Source: Symbiodinium natans (Eukaryota; Sar; Dinophyceae; Suessiales; Symbiodiniaceae). Taken from it: 64,000 nt of DNA. Shown here one piece after another: positions 18,966 through 30,889 of this stretch. The position numbers and the translations under genes are program-made. The stretch covers positions 186,001-250,000 of the forward strand of contig CAJNDS010002735.1 in assembly GCA_905221605.1 (NCBI GenBank), in the 5' to 3' direction. How positions within the stretch are numbered: the stretch's first letter is position 1; each line of letters begins with the position of its first letter. The notes below the pieces were generated by a model. It ran no database searches and was not told the DNA's origin. It was given only the letters and a program-made list of their open reading frames with translations.

Positions 18966-21700
18966 GGCAGGCTCTGTTGTGGACAGAAGCTCGAGGTCTC
19001 GAGGTGTGCTTTTTCTTTCATATTCAAGTGGAAGGCTTCACATCCTGAGGGAGCTCAGGAAAGCCCAGGCTCAACCCTCCGGGCCTCCTTCGTGTTATTT
19101 TGAGGGTTGATTGATGATCTCGGCGGCCAGCTGCGCCTGTGTCACTTGTGGTCATGCGTGCTGCAGGGGTGACGTCGCAAGTTGTGTTTCCATGGCTCAT
19201 GGCTCTTGAAGAGAAGTAGATGTCTGGAGATGCCTGGATATGCCTGGAAATATCACATGCTTCTGTGACGTGACATGAGGTGACGATATATGGTATCCTT
19301 CCATGCAAGTTGCAGAGTGTCAGGTGCAATCTTACGATGCTAAGCGCACAACACTACAGTAGTTTGGGCTCGGATGCCGGATGTTTCTCCGCTGATGCCC
19401 CCCTGGCGTGTTGACGTCTCGTGCTCACAGGGCGATTAGGGGGGCACACGTTGCAGCAATCAGCAAAACTTGTGCAAACCTCGTGTTTGTCATATTTTCT
19501 TCTGCAAGGACAGCCTGGGGCCGGGAGTCCTTGCAGCGACATCAACATAGGTAACGCGCTTGAAGCCCAGCCGGGGCCCAGCCCACCTTGGCTGCTTCGG
19601 TCTGAGGTCCTAGAAGACAGAAGGCCATCCTAGAAGGTCGCAGCATGCTGAAATCACTTCCATGACCCTTGACTCACACATGCTGGATCACCTCTTCTTC
19701 GTGCCGCTGCTTCTAGCCACGGTGCCAAGGGGCTTTGTATCGGTAGGGGTCAGCTCGTATCTTTTGCAGAGTTCAAGGGCTAGTTTGTTGTGACAATTGT
19801 GCGCCGCCCTGTATTGCGCTTTGCGGCGCCCTGCTGCCCGACATCGCCAAGATGTTCTCCGCACAGAAGTGGGCCGACATGCTGCGGTCTCGGCTAGGCA
19901 ACAGTTGTCCTTCATGTCGTGCAAAACCTGACATCCAATCCATGTCTTCGGCGCTGAGGCGGCAGATGCAATTGAATTACAGGCAAGACCTGCAGGACCA
20001 TCATCATCATCATCATCATCATCATCATAGCAGACGCTTTACATGAGTGTGTGCTGAGCAGTGTGGCCCAAACATTTTCTTCCCGAGAGCCGTTAGTGCA
20101 GGAACGACAGACACGCTTTTCAAGAAGCTTATGGAGTCCAATATGGTCCAATGGTCCCCACTGCTTCTGCAGGATCCGGCAGTTGACACTGGCCGCACAC
20201 AGCGTGTCGCAGTGCTCACCTTAGAGCTCAGAGCACTGCGATGTGCCCTGTGCTCTTTGATGCTCTTTGCTTTGGAGAAGTTCTTTCTTTTTTTGTGAGA
20301 TCGGCCTGCTCGGCCTCGCCCTTTTCATCGGCATCGTTGCTTTGGGCTCGCAGCCGGCGTGGGGCCCCAGATGCGGAGCCCAGAGCACAGTCAGATTGTC
20401 TGTATCACACAACAAAATTGAGCCACAACTGCAAAAAGAAATTGCACAAGACGGCTCAACCCTTCCCTTTGAGGGCAGCCCAGAGCGAGCTTCCGCCAAA
20501 GACGTCGTCAAGTTCACCGCGCCTCGGGGGCTATGGGGGGCTGTCTGACACCGGTCATGTTGGGCAGTTGGGGCACTGAGGACAGCATATCACAGCATAA
20601 CACAGCTCTCATGGTTTGCACAATTTTGGCACAATTTTGCACAGGCTGTGGCTGGTGAGAAGAAAGGCACCAACGTGGAGGAGAGGGAGAAGGCAGGCTG
20701 AGGGGGCTTTCTTTGCAGCACGCTCTCTGTCGATTTATCGATGTCTGAACACAGCATGCCCCGCACCAATGATGCCAATCAAGTGTTGGGTTGCGTTCAG
20801 GATCAGCAGTTTTGTTCGTTTTCTGTTCAGCCCTTCACTCACGTAGAAGTTTTGAGTGAATCAGCAGCTCTGGAGTTTTTGTTGCTGCTAAAGAGGGACG
20901 AGTGCTGAAGGTATGGCAAGTAGAGTGCACTGGATTGTGCAGGTGTAGGTGTCTACTTGTGTCTTCGAGGGCCAAGCCTTACGACACGACATACCTTGCC
21001 CGGTGATAGTATGCGACTTGCGCAAGCATATTGTTGGACTCTGAGTCACTGAGCGTTCCATACGTACCAGCATGGGGCATGGGAGCAAAGGAACCAGATT
21101 CGCATCGCGTTGAGCATTCGTTCATATTCGTTCCATGACTCGTTCCATGGAGCATGAGAAAGGGTGCCCACACGAAATTGGTAAGCGAAGTGGATCGCTC
21201 CTGCCAGATGTCCATGGAGATCCTGGACATGCAGTCAGAAGTTTCGAAGGTCCAAGCGACACTTGATCACCTCCGGCTCCCCGGCGCTTTCAGTAGTGGT
21301 GTCGTGCATGCAAGACCCAACATATCGAAAACCATTGAAATGCTCTTCGGACCACGTACTTGTCGAAGACATAAGGCTTCCTTTTCTTCATTTTTTTTGT
21401 GGCCCGATTCTTTGCTGTTTTGTTGAACGCAGGGTGAACGGACTCCGAGGTCGGCCGTGGATTCCTGCGGTGACACAGGTGAGGAATGCGGGCGGCCGAG
21501 CCAAGCCTGGCTTGTCATGAGCTTCATTTGGCTTCTCATGGTATCCCTGAGGGTCCGTTATCTAATCTGATGTGGCCTGGTTTGGGCGAGCCATCTCGTT
21601 GGGTCAACCAAGGTGCGCACCCTCGGCAGTGCCTGCGTCCCAGATATGTGAGTGGAGATTCGCCGATTCGCGGACCGTTGATGATACGGCACGCCCCCCG
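18966..21700. other. Gene-poor strand-switch interval
   Basis: Only short overlapping ORFs with no shared signal. Left of it the coding-like pieces are on the minus strand; right of it recognisable host genes are on the plus strand. A (CAT) microsatellite lies inside at 19998-20028. No convincing exon, RNA gene or mobile element was seen. Confidence 0.4.
19998..20028 (+). repeat. (CAT)n microsatellite
   Basis: Ten consecutive CAT triplets. The resulting His run in one frame and Met run on the other strand are not taken as coding evidence. Confidence 0.9.
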
Positions 21701-21712
21701 GTGCGCTGAGGC

Positions 21713-22300
21713 TGTCAGGGTGTACAGTGCTGTGCCGACGGCACACAGTGCTGCGACAGCATCTCCGGCATGTGTTCCTTGTGGAGTCGTCTTCGAGTGC
21801 TTTACTTGTTGCGGGCAGCTCTGTTAGTTGAACTCTTTTGTTGGCTCCTTCAGGTGGCAATTGCTGCGCTGCCAACGACGTGTGCTGTCATGGAGGATGC
21901 TGCAGCCAGGGCAACGTTTGCTGCCTGGATCCAAGAATTCAAAGAGTCGTCAAAGAGTCGAAGGTCCATGGCATTGCTTGGGACAACCTTCAGTGCTCAG
22001 GTGCCAACGGTCTCTGCGGTGCTCCTGGCAGCAGATGCCAGGATGGCCTTGTCCTGGCCCCACCAATAAGTGTAACTGCCGCTCACGCAAAGGCGCGGAG
22101 GGGGCTTCTACAGGAATCTTGAAGGTGTTGTAAAAGCTTTCTCTCATTGCCTTTCAAGAAGCGCTGTTCTCATGGAACTCGATTGTCAGCAAGAACCCTT
22201 TTGGATGCCGTTTTTTGCTTCAGGAAGCCGTTGAAGGCGCCAAGAAGGTGCTGGAGAAAATCGAAAGCGAGGCGTTCAAGGCTCGATGTTGCGGCTCCGT
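21713..22300 (+). CDS. Cys-rich (granulin-like) secreted-type protein, partial exons
   Basis: Exon 1 (about 21713-21770) reads GVQCCADGTQCCDSISGMC. A second exon after the acceptor CTCCTTCAG (21853) reads GGNCCAANDVCCHGGCCSQG with NVCCLDP to follow, then SGANGLCGAPGSRCQDG. Repeated CC pairs with short Gly/Asp spacers resemble granulin or other disulfide-rich extracellular modules. A third exon after a CTTCAG near 22221 gives EAVEGAKKVLEKIESEAFKA, a helix, ending before GTGAGC. The first and last exons of the gene were not found. The Cys pattern is directly visible; the granulin label is tentative. The neighbouring frames across 21.77-22.13 kb are shadows. Confidence 0.45.
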
Positions 22301-22409
22301 GAGCTCCGTGCGAACGAGTGTGAATACAAGCAGTTACAAGCATATGCGTATTTTTCTTCGTGTGTGTTCACACGTCTCAAAACGTCTGAAACAACACACG
22401 TGATCTGCT

Positions 22410-22445
22410 ATACTGGCAATTTCTGAATTCAGAATTCGCCAGTAT
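22410..22445. repeat. 36-bp palindrome
   Basis: ATACTGGC...GCCAGTAT encloses TTCTGAATTCAGAA. Almost the whole 36 bases are self-complementary, with three adjacent mismatched positions per arm. It could form a cruciform or RNA hairpin, or be a remnant of a foldback element. No gene is attached. Confidence 0.7.
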
Positions 22446-22834
22446 GTTACAGAATGTCCGGTCGGATCCAAGACTTGGATTTCAACGTGTTCTGTGAGTC
22501 TTGCGCAAAGCGCTCTCTCGCTGCTTGTTCCTTACTTTTCCAAGTCAAGCCGATGTGTAAAGTGTTGTGAAGGCACAAGCAAACGCAAGGCACTGGGAAA
22601 TGCTCGGACTCATGCGCTCCATGAGAAGCCGCAATGCTGCAAAACCTGGAATCAGGAACATGGTATTCAGCTCGCCCCATGATACGCCAAACCGGAATCA
22701 GGAGCACTTGGCGTTCACCATTCGCTGGAATCAGGAAGCGTGAACACCAAGCTAAGGTTCGAAAGTGACGGAAGCTTCGAGGATCGAGAAACGAACAATA
22801 AACAAAGCTTGAAAAGTGACGGCGCTCGCACTGC

Positions 22835-23030
22835 GGGTCTGGTGGGGCTCCTTCCCGCCCCCGCCAGACGACGGGGAGGATAAGGGGAAGGGCGGGAAGC
22901 GAGAGAAGTGGCCCTCCCAGAAGAAGCGAAAGGACCGCGGGTCATCGCGGGCGGGAAAGGCGGAAATTGGGACCTGGGCCCAGGAGCCTGACTCTGACTA
23001 CGACAGTCGCGAGGATGGCGCACCGCACAT
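22835..23030 (+). CDS. Charged exon, unknown protein
   Basis: A plus-strand frame encodes PPPDDGEDKGKGGKREKWPS, KKRKDRGSSRAGKAEIG and EPDSDYDSREDGAPH. It is a strongly charged, disordered-type stretch with alternating basic and acidic blocks, as found in nuclear or RNA-binding proteins. Continuation after about 23030 loses this composition and probably passes a donor site. No family assigned. Confidence 0.3.
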
Positions 23031-24470
23031 GCCTCGTCCTTGTGACTGTCTGCACTTTTTGAAGCATGCAATGACCAACACCATGCCAAAACGCTTGGTT
23101 TCCACCCCTGGTTTCCGCAACTGCAGCTCGGGAGCGCTTTTGGACGCTCCGCACGCCCTCGCACGCTTTCGGACGCTTTGCGAACATCAATTGCAAACGC
23201 ACAATTCCCAGAAGCGCCCCAAATCGGGATAATATGAAAAACTGGGACACTTGCCAGTTGGTCACTCGGATGGGAGAGCTACCGATCTTTTTTTTTTAAA
23301 TTGGTTTTGTTTTATTGACAATTCGCCACCTGAAGCATTACCCCCCCGCAGAAACAAACCCATAGCTGCCATAGCTTGCTAGTTTCGGCAAGCAGTGGTT
23401 TGTTGATGTTCACAAACACAAAAACAATGTGACAAAGCCTTGGAATGAGAGAGGCAATGCAGCAACGTAAAAGACTTATCCCGAAGCATTCGCTCCCGCC
23501 CCTGATAAGCACAAAACCGAGAACATGCTAACTTCTGACAACACATTCATAAACGTATAGATGCCAGCCGACTTTTCTATACCTGGTTTCGGTCATATTC
23601 TCTGATACCAGAGATAAGGAAAGAGAGAGTGCACTCTCACAGTCCCCCGGATTGACACGTCAACGTAGTTCCGAACTGTTGCCGGCAGGGTATGCAGTGC
23701 GGTGTATGGCAGTACCGAAATAAAAGTTTCGACAAAGGCCCGGAACAATCTTCTGGGTGCCAACCCCTGCTTGTACATCAACAAGTTCTGGGCAGATGAT
23801 CTTCGTCCGGCGGTGCCGTTTCATTCAAGAAGTCAGTAAACAAGAGCTGGCCACGCCCCAGAAAAGGCAATTCTGAGTGCATTGTTTCTAGAGCAGCCTC
23901 AGGAACCTGGCCATATTAAGTGCTTTCCAGGCCTGTTGATTGAGTTATGTAAGGAATTCGTCATTTGTTGTTGGTACGTTCTTCTTTGCGTGTTCCTGAC
24001 TTGTCCTAAGTAGAGACGAAACAGAAGCACTGGAAACATATTCCAGGTGAGTATGAACATGTATGAACATGTATGAACATGTATGAACAACATCTTGCAT
24101 TCATTCAAAGAGAGCTGGCCATCCCCTGTGTGGGTTGCATTCAAAGACTATTCATACGGACTTTAAACACATGGTCGCGCTCTCCCACATTTGTTTTGGC
24201 CTTCTTGCTTGAGTTTTAGGAGATATTCGCATAGAGCTAGATTTTCATTTCTCATCACGAAATGTACTTAGTTTCAGTACTCGGAACTTATTTCTTCCGG
24301 AAGGCGAAGGTGAAGGGGTGTGCGGGGGAGTGCGCATATGTACATATCACTGGAACACATATGCACGGCTTGTCTAGACGAAGCCAACTATTGTTCGTTC
24401 TGCTCCGGTTCCACTGGAAAGACGAAAGCCTCACAAGAAGAGCCCCGCGAAAGTAAAGTAAAGGAAGTTG
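23031..24470. other. AT-leaning non-coding stretch
   Basis: Contains a T run (23289-23298) and several CCCCCC/GAAACC patches but no ORF with coding character on either strand. A short tandem repeat is annotated separately at 24047-24090. Confidence 0.45.
24047..24090 (+). repeat. TATGAACATG tandem repeat
   Basis: Four 10-bp copies of TATGAACATG in a row. No coding role seen. Confidence 0.85.
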
Positions 24471-24534
24471 GGACGGGGGAAGGGGGAGACACAGGGCTGA
24501 GCCCGTTCGCTTGCAGGCAGAAACCTGGGTCAAG

Positions 24535-24923
24535 AAGCATCCGCTGCCCAAACCGTCGACGTGACTTTTGAGGTCGGGCTGGAGATGTCTTGGGATGTTG
24601 TGGTCGAGTCCTTTTTCTGCCAAGGTCTGGCGCTTGCCGGCAAAACCGCCGGCACGCCTTCGAATGCAGCTCGGGACTCGGGAAGTGATAGCGACCGCTG
24701 GAGTCTGAGTCCCATGATCAGCGGCTTATGTGTTTCCACTTTTATGTTTCCACTGGAGGTGGGAAGGTCGGAGGGGCTGTCAACCTGGCCAGCCCTCTCT
24801 CAAACGGTAGGTGTGCATCTTGCTACTTTGATCGCTGCTCTTGACTGCTCTCCAACTGTTTCCGGTGGACACTGTGTCTCGGGCCTAACAGTCTCAACTC
24901 GTTGTCCCGATATGTCTCCATGA
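24535..24923 (+). CDS. Hypothetical plus-strand ORF/exon
   Basis: The open frame contains SAAQTVDVTFEVGLEMSWDV, CQGLALAGKTAGTPSNAARD and SGSDSDRWSLSPMISG, then a Ser/Thr/Leu-rich tail to the stop at 24923. An acidic-Ser patch and an amphipathic first segment are visible, but no domain is recognised. It may be one exon of a longer gene; the beginning is not defined. Confidence 0.25.
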
Positions 24924-26480
24924 AGTCCCGACCCAACCTGGTCCGGAGGCGTCACTGTCTGCAGCAAGTGCTAAAGACTTTAAAGACCCAAGCAATTCCC
25001 ACCGTGAGGCCCCGATGCCACCCTGATTGTGGTGTAACAGGAAGACCCACGTTTTCCAGATGCTGAGGCTTTCTGATAATAAATAAAAGCACCCTTATCG
25101 ACTAGCCGTGACGCACCACAGCTTACGTGAGTTCTGGGATCCCGGGGGCTGTTTCATCCAGCCTTTGCGGAATCAAGGTCATTCCTTGGAGACTGCCGGG
25201 CACGTGCCCTCGAAGCTCAGAGCTCACTGAATTGGGAGGCGCTGGATAAAACTCCAGGCTCGCCACAGAATCTGCATTTGTTCCTTTGCGCTTTCCGTTC
25301 CGAGTCCCAAATCAGGTTGAAGATGGCTGAAGCAGTCGTTGTTAAAGACGTAAGGACCGTAAGGAGGTACCTGTCTACGCAACCTGCGAGTCTTCATCCC
25401 TCTGTGACTTTTGCAATCTTCGGCCTGTTCGAGTTGAGCATTTGCAGGGAGCTGCTCTCGCTTGCTGTGTTGAGTATGAGCAAAGTACAAGGACCTCTAG
25501 CCCTAGCAGGGCTAGCGGCTAGAGAGAGCACCTGTGCAACGATCCAGAAGCTGAAAGTACATGACTTATGCTCGACAAGATGCCCGTGTCGGATGCGGAG
25601 ACAGCGCGTTCAGACACATTGCAGGAACGCACAACTTGCACGGCTTCAAGTCCCAGTGAATGCCGCACACGCAACTAGTTGTGGATCGTTCATTCTGCTT
25701 CAAGCATTGTGCTTCTTGTCGTAGTCAGAGCTGATCCGAGCAAGCCACTGGCATGCACGCAACTGAACCTGTCTTCGTAAGCTACATTCCTGGACTTTGA
25801 GCCTCACAGCCATTGTCAGAGCTAGCCTCTTTCCTTTCATGCCCAGCGACACACACAGCACGTACACACAGAAGTCCAACCAAAGATGGCTGGCTATGCG
25901 AACACTGCCGTTGCATGTCCGACAGCCACTGCCTCACAAGACGCTTCTCTGCAAAGAGTGATAAGCTGAGCAGTTGGTTGAAAACAAACAGAAGTTGCGC
26001 TTTCCCAAACTGCCCTGGGTTGAGGGGTCAGGAGGTCGGTCATGCTCATGAGGCATGAGAAGAAGGGAGCCATCGAAGGGTCCTGGTGCAGGTTAGGCAG
26101 TTTGGGCCGGTCTTGTTGGAAATTCACTGTCTGCAACCAAACATAGCAGAGTACGACTCCGCACTGGCGCTTTGCTTGTTACAGGTTCAGTTTCAAGTTT
26201 TCAGGCTGAGGATCGAATTGAGATGTGCATGGGGCTGTCGTAGGAATCCAGAGGGGCCATGGCTGATGCTCACGATGCTGGCCTTCTGCCGGGGTTTCCG
26301 CTCGTGACGCGCTCCTTCCCCATATTCAGCCTGTTCATCATGCCCGCTTGGCCTTGAGCCTCGTGAAGAGAGAGTCTCTCTTCCTGCGGTGTGTCAACGA
26401 TTCTTGCCGTTTATTCCGGGCGGAGAATTTCTACTGGTGGGTTGTTGTCGGAATACCTGTAGCATGTGTTTAGCCAAGGG
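24924..26480. other. No supportable gene
   Basis: Short ORFs on both strands overlap without conserved features. Nothing identified. Confidence 0.35.
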
Positions 26481-26500
26481 GGCCCCTTTGAAGATTTTCG

Positions 26501-26603
26501 ACCCAGGTCCAAATGGAGGAGTTGCAGCGCCATGCAGCAGCGTTGCGAGAGGAGTTGCAACAGGCAGCCCAGAATGTGCTTGGTTTCCGCATGTTTACCT
26601 CCT
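26501..26603 (+). CDS. Coiled-coil exon upstream of the glycosyltransferase
   Basis: After an AG at 26508 a frame reads VQMEELQRHAAALREELQ then QAAQNVLGFR: heptad-patterned helix. It may be an N-terminal exon of the glycosyltransferase gene that follows (a further helical segment AEAWKAECSKYQ lies at about 27280-27320) or of a separate gene. Confidence 0.35.
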
Positions 26604-27149
26604 GAAAAGTGAATATGATGTAAGGTGTGATGGTTGTTAGTTCGCAGCTGATGTTGTGAGGTCGAGGCTGAGATTGAAAGAGAGGAGGTGCCGCGCTTGA
26701 GCTGCCTTTCGAATCTTGTGCATTCGGGTAGCACGGGAGCTCGACACGTCGTTCTCTTGTGGTTGCAAGCGACTGAGGCGTTGCTGAGCTCTAACACGGC
26801 GCAGCCCAAGCTCCACCATCGCCCCAGCTATTCACTCTTGAAGGGCACTGATGACGCTCGTTTTGAAAATAGCACAGTGGAGGCGGCAAGGCACATCCCA
26901 TGTTGAAGCCGGGGTGGACTTGCTGTTCAGGATGAGCAGCCCCCTTGCGCGCCGGTGCGTCAAGTCAGTGAGCAGAACTTCGATGAATTGTTGAGGCACC
27001 TCGCGGAGAGTTTGGGGCAGCCCGAATGAGGCCGTAGTGTCTTGATGCCTGATGGAAGTGATGGAAGGTCCTTTCCGAGCCTGGAGATATCACCCATTGG
27101 GTCCTACAACCACTGGGACCGACGAGAGCCGCTGGGCTCGTGAAAAGGT

Positions 27150-30100
27150 GTGGGGGCGGTTTCAATCGTGTCTTCACGTCCAGAGGATATGGGCCCTAAG
27201 CTTTTGTTGAAGCTTGTGGAACTTGATCCTAACGTCGGCTTTCGACGATCTGAGATGTGCGCGAGGTGTGCCGTGGCCAATGCGGAAGCCTGGAAGGCCG
27301 AGTGCTCGAAGTACCAGCAGGTCTGGCACACCCCATGTTCACCACACGAGCTTTGCAAGCAGAAGCTTTTTCTCTTTGTCTGTTCTCCTCGGCACTGCTT
27401 TGCTAGAGCACAAGTCGAGGTTTTGAAAGCTGTCGGAGACGTAGCGACAGAGAGTGCTCGGGGGATGAGTGCTCTCGTCAGCTCGTTTTCGCGTTTCGCG
27501 GAGGCGGTGCTGAAGGGCAGAGCGCAGATTCCGAAAGTGATCCACCAGATCTGGATCGGCCCCAAGGACGCTGAAATCACCTTTTTGCGGCGGGATAGGG
27601 GCGTTTAGGAAGGTTTTGCACATGCTTTGCACTTTGTTGAACCTGTTCTTTTTTAAAGGAGCCTCCCTGCCTTTGGATCGATACCTTCCGCGTGGAATAC
27701 CTGGCTGCGCACCCGGAGTGGGACTTCCATCTCTGGAGTGACGAGGAGGAGCGAGCGCAAAGCGAGCATGAGAGAATGATATTTGGTGAGTTTATCGTGC
27801 ATACCCCGAGTGTTGCTTTAAGTGGTTCGGTTCTGATGTGTTCCGATGTGGTGCAAGCGCTGTGAAAATGGTGATGTCCATAAGTCCATAAGCATGCCGT
27901 CGACTGTTTTGGCTGGCTTCGTCCACTATACACAGCTTCGCGACGTGTGAGATGAGGGCCAAGACGCCGCAATAGTTGAGGACGAGTCATGGTAGGCTTC
28001 CATACCACTGCCCCAAGGGTTTTTTTGGCCGCAACCTTAAAACTTGCAGCTCTGAGGGCCACCACTGCCCAGTACTCGATGATCCCTTACCTACCTATGC
28101 ATGCGCTCATAATATGGCAACTTGCCAAGATAAATACAACTCTTGCCCTTGTACAAGCAGAGGCACATTTGAGCTCCGTGACACAAACCGGGGGTTCAGG
28201 TGAGACTCGGTCTAACACAGAAAGTGACAACATGCATTTGAGGCTATTGTTGATGTTGGGTTGGCAAGTCGTCGTCGTACAAGCGGTGGAACCGGTGGAG
28301 TGGGTACTGGCACATGGGGTACCAAGTAAGGCCAGTCAATGCCAACATACGAGTATTACTGTTACTTTGAGCATTGCCCGGGCAACAGCATAGCTGCGAC
28401 GTTGGAAGGTGGCCAAGCTACCGATGATCAATGACCAGATTTACCATCAGGTGGGGGCGCTTTTGCATAAGTGCTCTGGTCAGGGCAAAAGCCATCTAAG
28501 CCATCTTTGGGACTGCTCCTTCTTCTTCTTTTGCGAAATTTCCCCCGAAGTTCCCCCCCTGAGACTTCTCTCGCAAAAATGCAGTGCGGAGGAGAAGATG
28601 TGGCAGTGCAAGGCGGACATTTTGAGGCTGGAGTTCCTCTGGCACCACGGAGGCCTCTACGTGGACGCGGCGGCTCGGCGCTCCGAGAGCCCCCCCCTCA
28701 AAAAATAGGGCCCCGAGAGGTGGTGTGGTGGTGGTGGTCCCCTACATATGCATTGTTTTTTTGTGGCACAAGTATTTTGCTTCGGTTTTTTTGGCAGCTT
28801 GAGGACATGATCTCTGTGGAGCAGATTCTTGAACCGCAACATAGAGAGAGCAAGGATGGCTTGCCTTCCAGAGCTGCTATAGCTGCCATACCACCACAAG
28901 GCACCAGCTTCATGGATACTTTGTGTAACTGATTGTGCAACTGCTTGTGTGGCTTAGGAAGAAGCTGGATGGAATCCTGGAGCTGGGCAAAGAGACTGGC
29001 TGGGCCATTCGCTTGGAAGTGTAGTCAGTGGAGTGTCGCAAGAAGAGATCTGCAGACCGCAGCTCTTCGAATCGAATGATGGCCTGAGGTCATTGCCTAC
29101 GAGCCAGACACCAAAGATAAGCCGTATTCAATCCTGGGCAACTCTGTGCACCTTTGGCTGCAAGCCTTCGCTGCATGATTCTACTCTTGCTGCCGCTCGT
29201 GCCATGTGCCACTGGCACAGGATTGCGTGCACGCCACACCATCCCCTCACCCTGATGCTGATTCTGTACCTGCCTTAGCCTCTCAGGCATTCATGTGCAA
29301 TCAGATTCTTGGTCAAGCTTCGCTGCATGCGCTCCCATCTCCCAGATACCTCAAGCAGACGTACCAGCACAAGCGCAACCACATTGAGGCCCGGAAGAAC
29401 AAGCGAGGACTCGACAAAGAAACTTCTCTTTTTCGTCGCCCCCTGTAGGTCTTCGCCGTGACAGGGCCTGTGATGTACACCAAGTGCCTGGTGGACAGTG
29501 GCATGCCCTTCTCCCTCGCACCACAGGAGTGGTTGTATCCGGCCTCTCGACGAAGGGCCAAGTATGGCGAAGTCCAGCTGAGTGTGATGAATGTAATCAA
29601 CAGGTCATAAAGCTCATTTTTCTTGTGCCTCTATATGTCGCAGATTGCGCAGACCGTGCAGTGGGTTCTCAGGCTTTCCATTTCGTGCCAAATCCAGATG
29701 CAATCAACTTCTCTGCCTTCCCAAAGTGCCTCATGCTGCCAGCTCGCAATCTCTGCGATCGATTGGTGACCTGAGCATTAGCCTGCTCGTTTCTTGCATA
29801 AAACTTCCGTGCAAAGTGCACCGCACTGAGGTTCCAGTTCGGCTACACGTGCTCCGGCTTGGAAGGTGCCTGTCGGGCTGTACTTAGTGCTGTTCAGAGT
29901 CTGGAGCTGCTTCGTCATGCAGGCTATGTGAAATCCAAGAACCGCTGCAAAAAAGTGCTGCCCTCAGACCAAGTTTACCAGTTTGACCGACATTCTCGCT
30001 ACAGTGTCGTGATAGCACCGCATGCAGAACAGCACTTCTCAGCGAGGCTCGTCAGTGTCCCTTCCATTCCAAGAAGGCTCGTTGACTTCATCTGTTTCAT

Positions 30101-30375
30101 TCTGTTTCTGATGGCATCCACCCCTCTGCAGCATGGTCCAGCTTCCAGCACAGGTTATGATCACTCAAAGGTTTTTCTTTCCCAGGACCAGTCATGACTA
30201 GTCCCTGTCCTTCCTAGTTCAGTACAAAGTTGTCTAAGGCCTAAGGTCAGCGTGGGCGTTTTTCAATGTTCACAATGATCATTCTCGTTGAACTTCTTTT
30301 GACCAGGTCTGGCCGCTTGGGCCCTTCAAGGAGCTGCCGACTCTGGAGGACCTGGAAGCCAAGCTCCTGGCTTAG
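27150..30375 (+). CDS. Family-32 (OCH1-like) glycosyltransferase, multi-exon
   Basis: The motifs appear in family order across small exons. AQIPKVIHQIWIGPK ends exon A at 27566. Exon B (27659-27785) has EPPCLWIDTFRVEYLAAHPE then WDFHLWSDEEE. Exon C (about 28585-28667) has EEKMWQCKADILRLEFLWHH then GGLYVDA. Later exons are KKLDGILELGKETGWAI (~28961), YEPDTKDKPYSILGNSV (~29100), VTGPVMYTKCLV with SLAPQEWLYPAS (~29458-29565), and the last exon VWPLGPFKELPTLEDLEAKL to the stop at 30375. Family-32 enzymes transfer sugars in the secretory pathway using a DxD motif. Here GGLYVDA carries the first Asp, but the second Asp falls at an exon end and was not located. The A/B junction joins in frame with GA-AG (or GC-AG) borders. 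The N-terminal exon has Cys and helical segments outside the catalytic domain. Confidence 0.7.
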
Positions 30376-30410
30376 CTCATCGCAGACTTTGCGCAGACTT
30401 TTCTGGAGTT

Positions 30411-30464
30411 GAGGGTTTAGGGTGGAGGGTTTAGGGTTTAAGGTTTGGGGTTGAGGGTTGAGGG
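30411..30464 (+). repeat. Interstitial telomere-like repeat (TTTAGGG type)
   Basis: GAGGGTTTAGGGTGGAGGGT and following degenerate GGGTTTA/GGGTTGA units, 36 bases after the glycosyltransferase stop. Confidence 0.7.
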
Positions 30465-30889
30465 ACTTTATAGACTTTGCGGACTGACTTCAACCCCCCT
30501 GAACGGTTCGGAGCACGGTGCCAAATGGCTTCGGCTTACGAGAAGGCGTCTCAAGCACGCGAAGAACCCTGAGTCCTTGAGAACAAAAAGGCGATGCAGG
30601 CCACCGCTGTGCCCTGCCTTTGTCTCCGTGTGGTGCGCAGAGAAGGCGCAGAGGCGCAGAGGCGCAGAGTGAGAGAGCGCAGGGAGGCCATGCAGAGGCC
30701 TCGAGTCACGGTGTGGACGTGGGGTGGGCGCTGGTGACCGGAACCCGACCGGTAAGCCTTGGACGAATGGCTAGGCTGCTGCATACCTTCGCCTTGTTTT
30801 CTTCCTGCCGTTCGCTTCCTTTCTGCATGAGGGGCCAGCTCCTCCTTGGGCTCTTATCAGGGAATCCGCGTCCCCTTGCGTCTGCCAAG

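Noticed and set aside
19998-20028. His run as a metal-binding motif
   Set aside because: Ten identical CAT codons in a gene-poor interval indicate a microsatellite, not a selected His tract.
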